From positions 5,290,657-5,354,656 of the forward strand of contig CM041107.1 in assembly GCA_023079485.1 (NCBI GenBank): a stretch of DNA of 64,000 nt, given 5' to 3'. The number at the start of each line of letters is the position of its first letter. Positions within the stretch are counted from its first letter, which is position 1. A program made the position numbers and the translations under genes. Shown in pieces: positions 57,317 to 64,000 of this stretch. This stretch comes from Archilochus colubris. Taxonomy: Eukaryota > Chordata > Aves > Apodiformes > Trochilidae. Below the pieces are notes generated by a model that saw only the letters and a program-made list of their open reading frames with translations, was not told where the DNA came from and searched no databases.

Positions 57317-57638
57317 TGTAGAGACAAGATAAACCAGGTGCCTCGAATTGCCAGTGAGTGGGTGTGAGTCCACCTGTGCCTGATTAGGACAGGCCCCTAT
57401 TGGGCATGAGCAAGACCAGGGGGCCAATAAAGGTGGGACACACACCCACAGAAGGCATCTCAGCTCACTCTGGTGTGAGGCATGGAGAGGCCAGCAGCTC
57501 GTTGAGCCTCTGGAGCAAGCAAGGCTCTTCCCACTACACTTCTACCCTGGAAGTGCTGTGTGGTGGCTGGAGTCCTGGAGGAGACCAGCAGCTCGTCGAG
57601 CTTCAGGAGCAAGAATGGCTCCTCCCGCTACATCCATC
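57311..57638 (+). mobile_element. LTR-like element (probable solo LTR) inside a CCAT array
   Basis: The element at 57317-57632 (316 bp) starts TGTAG and ends CTACA. It has AATAAA at 57426-57431 and is flanked by TCCATC (57311-57316 and 57633-57638). TG/CA ends, an internal poly(A) signal and a short target duplication fit a solo LTR. A 6-bp duplication is most typical of class II (ERVK-like) avian retroviruses, though the family is not identified. An internal stretch of about 50 bases is present twice, offset by 94 bases (starting 57487 and 57581), and each copy ends in C(A/G)CTACA. No viral protein is encoded. Confidence 0.75.
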
Positions 57639-57739
57639 CCTCCATCCATCCCTCCATCCATCCCTCCATCCATCCCTCCATCCATCCCTCCATCCATCCC
57701 TCCATCCATCCTTCCATCCACCCACCCATCCATCCCTTC
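57633..57739 (+). repeat. (CCATCCATCCCT)n microsatellite, right part
   Basis: A regular 12-base higher-order unit, CCATCCATCCCT, repeated about 7 times, then CCACCCACCCATCC. The continuation of the left array. Confidence 0.95.
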
Positions 57740-58714
57740 CTGCTGCTGCGTGAGCTCCTATCCATGGGCTCCAGCTCCTTGGATCCTCCCCCTGGAGCTG
57801 GAGCTGCTCTGCTGCCTGTGCTATGGGTGGGATGGACACCCAAAGGGTTTTCCTACCAAGGCTGGAAGTTGTTAAGCTTCTGACACAGTAGGATTTTTTG
57901 TTGTTGTTGTTTCTTTGTGGTTTTGCTGCTTCCATGAGCTCATCCTGCTGTATTTCATTGGGACCAAACAGAAAAATCCTTGGCTCTGGGTTGACATCCT
58001 ATTTGTTTTCGAGGAGGATATTGTCTCAAAATGTTGACATCTTTCCAATGAAAACGAAAACTCTTGCTTAAGCTGTCTGCAAATCACTGTTCCCTTCTTT
58101 TTCCCAGGTCAGGTTCCCTCCATCCTCCACTTGATTCCCTCAGCCCAAGAAGGGAAATAACTGCTGTGCCCAAGGCTACTTCAGACTCACTCCATGGTGC
58201 ACAAACCCACTTGCAAGTGGCTTAAATGGCTTAAGTGTCATTTAAGTGGCTTAAAAGGATGCCTCCTGTGCCTGATGTGTCAACACAGGTTTGCAGAAAT
58301 CCTTATTTTCTTTCTTTTTTTTTTTTGGGGGGGGGGGGGGGGGGATTTTCCAAGGTGTTACCCCAGCACAGAGAAGCCTCCTGGAAGTGTAAGGGCTAGG
58401 ACTGGTCCAGCATGGAGTGGAGTGAATGTTTTAAACCAAAACCTTATTTTTGGAGTCAGGTGGATCTGGTTGGGGGGGTCAGAACGTGTGTAAAGGTGCT
58501 GGGTTATGGACTTTGGGATTTTCAGGTACCCATTGACATAGAGGAACTGGAAAAATAATATTTAGATCTTAATTTGAGGGCCACCTCAGCCCAGCATCCC
58601 CATGCAGAGGATGGGATGCTCATGGTTTTGAGATGCTGCTTTCTGCCCAGGTCCCTAAAGGCCACCAAACCAGAATATCCCATTGCTAACTGGTGTCCCC
58701 AGGCCTCTCAGGTT
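57740..58714. other. Intergenic, no gene seen
   Basis: No gene. It contains TTG units at 57898-57910 and a T12/G18 junction at 58315-58344. Confidence 0.5.
58315..58344 (+). repeat. T12-G18 homopolymer junction
   Basis: Twelve T followed by eighteen uninterrupted G. The G run could form a quadruplex or be an assembly length error. Confidence 0.95.
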
Positions 58715-58802
58715 CCTCAGAGAATCGTTTTGGTTGGAAAAGACCCCTTAAGATGCTCAAGTCCAACCATTGACCCAGCACTGCCAAGGCCACCATGGAG
58801 GG
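58715..58802 (-). mobile_element. CR1 LINE 3' end (different subfamily)
   Basis: The plus strand reads AGAATCGTTTTGGTTGGAAA, then AGATGCTCAAGTCCAACCAT and CCCAGCACTGCCAAGGCCAC, a well-known CR1 3' pattern in reverse orientation. Confidence 0.9.
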
Positions 58803-60679
58803 AGTGAAGTTCTGTGCTGGCCAAGCCCGGAGCTCCTCCAAGCTCCAGTTGTGTTTGCACCAAGCAGGTGCCCAAAAGCTGCTGCCTGATATTAATTGTT
58901 GCCAAAAATCAGGCAGCTGCCTGGATCAGATGTTCTCCAATGGCCCAAAGTCCCTGAGCTGCCCCTGCACCAGCTCTCCCAAAGGTTGTGGGGTCAGCCT
59001 GGCACCATCCATGGGGTCCTCCCAGCATCCCCAAGCAGCAGAGAGCAATTCCTAGCAGGAGGAGTTGGTGTCAGGCTGAGCTGCTTGGAGTGAGCTGCCC
59101 TTTGCAGGACCCCAGGCCTGACCTCCATTCCTTTCTTCTTGCAGGAGAAAGTGGGCTACACTATAAAAGAAGAAAAAAATCAGTCCAAATTGCTTATTAA
59201 AGAAAAAGCCTTGGAGCTGTTTTCCATTAACTGCCACTTCTAAACAAGGCTCAGAGAAGGGGAAAAAAAACCCCAAAATAACCTCAACAACCAAGGTCTG
59301 TAACCCCTGCAGATCCAGGCTGGAGATTCACCCTCTCCAGATCAACCTCTCCACCAACAGAGCCACCAGGAGGAGGTGCAGGTGGCAGCCACTGCTGCTC
59401 CTCAGGAACTCTGGAAAAACCCACCCAAAATGTAATCCTGAGAACACAGCTTGGGTGGGAAGCTCTGGCTGGAATTCAGCTGAGTGGAGCTCTTAGGCTG
59501 GGTCAGGCTCAGTCCCTTAGGTTCCCTTAGGTTCTGCAAACCCAACCAGAACCAGAACATCCTCACATCCCCACTTGCTGGCCAAGAGCAGGGGGATGTC
59601 AACCTTCTCCTTTCCCAAGGGATGGGAGGAGAGGGAAGGGGACCTGGGGATGGTCCCTGCTTGGGAGTGCCAGGACCTTGGGAACCTTAGAGCCAACCCA
59701 AGGGGCTGCCCCCTCCCAACAAAATCCTTCATTCCCAGGAAATCAAATGCTGGTGGGGGGGTTCCCCTTCATCTTCCTGACAGCTGGCATCACTGATAAG
59801 AATTAATCAGGCCTAAATAAATAAATACTGCTGATAAACTCCCTCCCATACCCACTGACAAAGCTATTGGTGCATTTATTTTATTTTTATTTTTCGAGTG
59901 TTCCTCTTATCTTCCACAGAGGAAGGGAGAGAAAAAGCAGCAAGGAAGATAAAAAAAAAAAAACATTGGGTAAATCCAGCATGGCTGGATTATGCTGTTG
60001 GAGCTGAGCAGTTCTGTGCTGTGGAGCAGACATCTGCTTGGTGCTCCGGGCTGATAGCAAGCACCAGAACCTTTATCACTGGGTTGGTTTCCAGGCAAAT
60101 ATTTTTCAAGCAGGGTCTTTCAAAGCCTTGCAGGTGCACAGGCACCTACGACACACACAAATAAGCTGTTTCTGCAAGATTTGGGTTGGAGTCAGCCTGG
60201 GCTGCCTGGTGGGGGGGTCTCCTAAGAAGAGTTGTTGCTGCAAGATAATCAATAATCTCGCTGAGGACTCAGTGGGTTTCTGTAGTTTCTGATTTTCTCA
60301 TAAAGAATTGATTGTCTGATAGTTAAAATGGTTGTAAAGGGTGTTGCTGGTTCTCTGTGGGTGTTTTCTCTTCTAGGGAAATAACTTGGCCTTTAAAGCC
60401 AAGCTCAAGCCACATCAGGGATGCTCTGCTCAAAGAAGGGGGTGCTGAGTCTGGGGGTGCTGCCTTGTCCTCCCTGCAGTCCCCTCTCTGCTGGTGTGAT
60501 TGTTCTCCTCTGGCAGGACAGGTCCCACTTATTTTCTTTACAGACTGGCAATGTTCCCTCTGCACATCAGGAGGGTGTCTGTGGGAACAGGTGACACGAG
60601 CCAACAACTTCGAAAAAAAATGCAAGAAGAATCCAAGATTAAAGCAAAAGTATGGTGAGAGCTTGGCCAGGATCAACAA
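58803..60679. other. Intergenic, no gene seen
   Basis: No protein-like frame or RNA gene. It carries the E-box/GATA composite near 59781 and AT-rich sequence at 59800-59900. Confidence 0.5.
59781..59799 (+). promoter_or_regulatory. E-box/GATA composite motif
   Basis: CAGCTG at 59781-59786, seven bases, then TGATAA at 59794-59799. CTG followed by 7-8 bases and WGATAR is the layout bound by TAL1/GATA complexes in blood and endothelial enhancers. A second TGATAA follows at 59832. Occupancy is inferred from the motif only. Confidence 0.3.
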
Positions 60680-60850
60680 GTCACAGAGTCACTGAATTGG
60701 CTTGGTTTGAAAAACTCCTTCAAGCTCATCAAGTTCAGCTCTTAACCTAACACTGACAAGCCCTTAACTCACCCATATCCCTATGTTTGGGATATGTATT
60801 TTCTCTGTATGACTCCTAAACCCACAGTGATGGTGACTCCACCACTGCCA
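60680..60850 (-). mobile_element. CR1 LINE 3' end
   Basis: The plus strand reads GTCACAGAGTCACTGAATTG, then AAGCTCATCAAGTTCAGCTC, CCTAACACTGACAAGCCCTT and GGTGACTCCACCACTGCCAG, an old minus-oriented CR1. Confidence 0.85.
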
Positions 60851-61124
60851 GCTTGTGCCAATACCTTGGAAACCTTACATCAGGGTTTATGTGCCCTCCA
60901 TTTAAAGCTCCCTACTTTCTGCTCTGGGGCAGTAAGCCCTAAGCTCACTGATTTATGGGATCCAAGGCTCCCTCTGACCCATCAGAACTCCCTGGACCAC
61001 TCCCTTGCTGCCTCAATGCCCACACCCAGGATGCAGCCCTTGGGAGATGCTTTGGTCACCCTTGGCTTTAGCAGCTCTCCTGAGCACATTTCTGAGCTTT
61101 CAATGGCAGCTTACTCTATTTTCA

Positions 61125-61390
61125 CATAAATATCAATGGGATCTTTGCCTGTTAAAATCCCATCTAGTTGAGCATATAATTTGCCCAGAGTCAGAATCTA
61201 TTAGTGAAATCTCAGCCCTGCTGACAAGATAACAGAATCCTCAAATTAAGCAGGGTTTCCACAATTACAGCTTCCCCCTTTTCTTCCCCAGCATTAACAC
61301 CATAAACGCTGCTGTCAGGCAAGATAAGATCTGAATTCCACCCTGACAAGGCAAATGTTATCAGAGATCAGTTAATTACACCCTGGATTT
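61125..61390. promoter_or_regulatory. AT-rich block with three GATA sites, candidate enhancer
   Basis: WGATAR-type sites at 61227-61232 (AGATAA), 61322-61327 (AGATAA) and 61358-61363 (TTATCA, reverse) lie in complex AT-rich sequence that also has CAGTTAATTACACC. No repeat similarity was seen. The block fits a conserved non-coding element; function is inferred. Confidence 0.3.
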
Positions 61391-61559
61391 CAACACAGGC
61401 AAAATAAACCCCCCGTGGGTTAGTGTGGAAACTGCTGCCTTCCCACCAGCTCTTCCCTGGGCCACATGTCCTCCCTCCATCCCTCTCTTCCCACCATGCC
61501 AGGAAAATGGGATTCAGGTTTTCTGCCTGGTTTTACACCTTTTTTTCTGTGTAAACACA

Positions 61560-61760
61560 AGGAAAAGCTTTTTCAGTGGGAGGGAGCCCTGGCCCAGGCT
61601 GCCTAGGGGGGGTTTTGGAGTCTCCTTCCCTGGAGCCTTTCCAAACCCTCCTGGATGTGTTCTGTGTGACCCACACCAGGGGGTTCTGCTCTGCAGGGGG
61701 GTTGGATTTAAAGATTTCTTGAGGTCCCTTCTGACCCCTGACACTCTGATTTCTATGATT
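61560..61760 (+). mobile_element. CR1 LINE 3' end
   Basis: GGCCCAGGCTGCCTAGGGGG, GAGTCTCCTTCCCTGGAGCC, GGGGGGTTGGATTTAAAGAT and TTGAGGTCCCTTCTGACCCC, ending in TTTCTATGATTGATTTCTCT, an expanded terminal repeat. Confidence 0.88.
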
Positions 61761-63009
61761 GATTTCTCTGATTTCTCTGATTCTCCTTGCTACAGTCACC
61801 CCTTGCCCCATCTTGCCCCTTGCTCTCTCTCTCTCTTGTATTTTTTTTTCCCCTCCTGTTTCTTTCTCTCCTACAAACACCTGCAGGGTGTTCCTGCCAG
61901 CACCAGGGTTTACTCAACCACTGATCACTCCAGTCTGGTCTCACAGAGAAATAAATGTAGGGTGACACCTCCTGGGCACAGAGCTGCCATAGAGCATGCC
62001 CGGCAGCCCAAGTGGGATAAATGCTGCTTCCATCAAGTGTCTCCTTGAGCTGAGTTGATGATGCTCCATTAGGCTCAAGTGAGAGACACCTCATTCCAGA
62101 CACAAACAGTGGGAAGAGGCATTGGGTGCTGGGGCAGGCAGTGCCATGCCCCTTGCTTTCCCTACTTTCCTGCAATTCCCTTCACTCCAGCTATTCCAGC
62201 TTTCCCACTGCTGGGCAAGGCTCTTTGTGTCCCAACACCTTGTATGGGGCTCAGGGCTGGGCACTCAGCACCCTGGATGGGCTCCTTGGAGGGCAGAAAA
62301 GCACTGGGAAAGCTCCACCATGGTAAAAACTCAGCAACACGATGGGGATGGCAGGAGCACAGCTCCTGGGCTGCTCCATTCATTCCTTTCTCCCTCTGCC
62401 TCCAGGTCTCCTGTCCCTTCTCATCTCCTCCCATGGACAAGGCTCTCTTGGTGTGCCAGGGATGGGCAACAAATCTGCTGCTGTGCATTTCTTTCTGCTG
62501 CAATACAAGAAATGCTACACACACCCCCACTTAGGTACCAGAAACAATGCCAACCTCTGGAGATGGTTCCTGCAGCTATTTTTTTTCTTTTCTTTTTAAA
62601 TCCAGAAGTATATGAAAGAAAGCAAGGAAGCAAGAAAGAGAATGAAAGAGAAAGAAAGCAATGAAGCAAGCAAGAAAGAATAAAAGAAAAAGGACACAGA
62701 TCATTTATGGATCAGGATGCAGTGGGAGTCCTGGTGTGGCAATGCTGGAGCAGTCCCCAGCTTTTTGCTGCAGGAATCAGTGTCCCTGGGCTGTAGTTTT
62801 GCCCCAGGGAGGTCTCCAGCTCTTCACTGGGGTTATCTTAGGTACAATCAAGCCCAGTCCAAGTCAAGCAAAAAGTGAAGATTCTCATTATTTAAATGGG
62901 AGCCAACTGCTTGAGAGGGAAAGATAGTGGTGTCCCCACCATTAATGACATCAGTTTTACTTGGGAATGGTGACACTTTCAGTCATGTCTGCTGGGACAG
63001 GGAGGAGCT
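61761..63009. other. Intergenic, no gene seen
   Basis: No gene recognised. A GAAA/GCAA-rich simple tract lies at 62612-62695. Confidence 0.5.
62612..62695 (+). repeat. (GAAA)n / (GCAA)n-rich microsatellite
   Basis: GAAAGAAAGCAAGGAAGCAA then GAAAGAGAATGAAAG and similar. An imperfect purine-rich tract of 84 bases. Confidence 0.85.
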
Positions 63010-63316
63010 CCATCCCTCCATCCATCCCTCCATCCATCCCTCCATCCATCCCTCCATCCATCCATCCATCCCTCCATCCATCCCTCCATCCATCCATCCC
63101 TCCATCCATCCCTCCATCCATCCCTCCATCCATCCATCCATCCATCCATCCATCCATCCATCCATCCATCCATCCATCCATCCTTTCTTCCATCCATCCA
63201 TCCGTCCATCCATCCATCCATCCATCCATCCATCCATCCATCCATCCATCCTTCCATCCATCCTTCCTTCCATCCACCCATCCATCCATCCCTCCATCCC
63301 TCCATCCCTCCATCCC
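63010..63316 (+). repeat. (CCAT)n / (CCATCCATCCCT)n satellite, 307 bp
   Basis: A mix of perfect CCAT units and the same 12-base higher-order unit (CCATCCATCCCT) seen at 57633. It has single variants such as CCGT (near 63203) and CTTT (near 63183). The reverse-strand GGAT frames are artefacts. Confidence 0.97.
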
Positions 63317-63889
63317 AGTCCTGTTAGTGGTGCCCACTGGGAAAGTCCCCGTTGCTGCCTGATTTCTCTTTTCCATTCCATGCACAGAGCCCTTTCTCTC
63401 CCTTATTAAGCAGGGGGGGATGGAAGAACAAATTGAAATATGTAAAATGCTTGTTCCTTGCATTTTCCAGCTGGCTGGCATTTCCCGACAGGCAGTTTGC
63501 AGGGTGCCCATTATTGCTGCTCACCACAGATAGCTATTAGTATTTTCTGTGACTTCTTCTTGAACATGAAGTTATCAGCTTCCCCTCTTGCTCTGATAAA
63601 AGAGAACAGGATTGCTCTCCTGGTTAACAAGTCCCAGGCAAGAGCCACGTTGGCTTGAGTCTTGTGACAGCTTCTTGGCTACTTGGTGACCCCAAGGACT
63701 AGAAGTGAAACCACCACTTCTGCTTTAAGGGGACACGTTTTACACTGAGGCATCAGATGCAGCCATTAAACCAATGAAATAAAAAGCAGCACTTTAATTG
63801 CAAGGAAAATCACAGGGATGGGAAGGCAAAAAGAAAGTTGGGGTTTTATTTGCTTCCATCAAGAGGTTGGGCACTGCCTGAAGAACAAC
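63317..63889. other. Intergenic, no gene seen
   Basis: No gene. AATAAA words occur on the plus strand near 63778 and, reversed, at 63845-63850. Confidence 0.45.
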
Positions 63890-64000
63890 TTAAAGATCCA
63901 TTCCCTGAGGAGCCTGCCCAGGATTTCCACCAAACTCTCTAAGTAGGTACTCAACCAGGGCTTCCATCATGTCAAACTTGTCAAAAATGGGTAATGCAGA
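63890..64000 (-). other. Possible 3' end of a minus-strand gene, unidentified
   Basis: From the window edge, the minus strand is open for 36 codons and then stops (TAA at 63892-63890). The frame includes DKFDMMEALVEYLLREFG and ends QAPQGMDL. An AATAAA on the same strand (63850-63845) lies only about 40 bases after the stop. The sequence looks amphipathic and protein-like, but I do not recognise it, and it does not resemble the coiled-coil end of MATN1 or the end of LAPTM5. A frame this short stays open by chance often enough that it may be nothing. Confidence 0.22.

Noticed and set aside
57317..57632. hAT-type DNA transposon
   Set aside because: The ends are TG/CA with a 6-bp rather than 8-bp duplication, and an AATAAA sits inside. 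An LTR fits better, although the palindromic relative keeps the question partly open.
62927..63511. Frames with His-Pro-Ser-Ile or Gly-Trp-Met-Asp repeats
   Set aside because: They are translations of the CCAT satellite. The same occurs at 57209-57739 and 37165.
63500..64000. MATN1 or LAPTM5 3' end
   Set aside because: The terminal minus-strand frame lacks the coiled-coil pattern of matrilin-1 and the proline-rich tail of LAPTM5.

Overview
This window looks like bird nuclear DNA, probably from a small, gene-dense chromosome of a neoavian (perhaps passerine) species. Two things show this: about 25 fragments of chicken-repeat-1 (CR1) LINEs, and the 3' end of a vertebrate receptor tyrosine phosphatase gene with intact GT-AG introns. 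The species cannot be named from the sequence. Long reading frames elsewhere come from tandem repeats, low-complexity tracts or the antisense of CR1. Layout: positions 1-5009 hold the last three coding exons (plus strand) of PTPRU, the R2B-class receptor-type protein tyrosine phosphatase U. They encode the end of the second (D2) phosphatase domain and the C-terminus. A 3' UTR of roughly 3.1 kb follows, with a Pumilio-type element and three AATAAA signals. The most distal signal, near 8125, is the best candidate for the gene end. From about 8.15 kb to 64 kb I find no convincing protein-coding or structural RNA gene. In mammals PTPRU is followed by a large gene-poor interval before MATN1 and LAPTM5, and this stretch fits that pattern. 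It holds CR1 3' ends (about three quarters of them plus-oriented), many micro- and minisatellites, several AT-rich blocks that resemble conserved non-coding elements, and two copies of an LTR-like element with TGTAG/CTACA ends and 6-bp target duplications. The most unusual object is the element at 28808-29018. It is a near-perfect palindrome with 82-bp identical inner arms and a 39-bp loop, bounded by a 6-bp direct repeat, so it seems to have been inserted as a fold-back molecule. Its relative at 57317-57632 sits inside a CCAT microsatellite, and the phase shift of that microsatellite independently supports a 6-bp target duplication. At the right edge a short open frame on the minus strand (64000 to 63890) could be the end of a convergent gene, but this is weak and I cannot name it.
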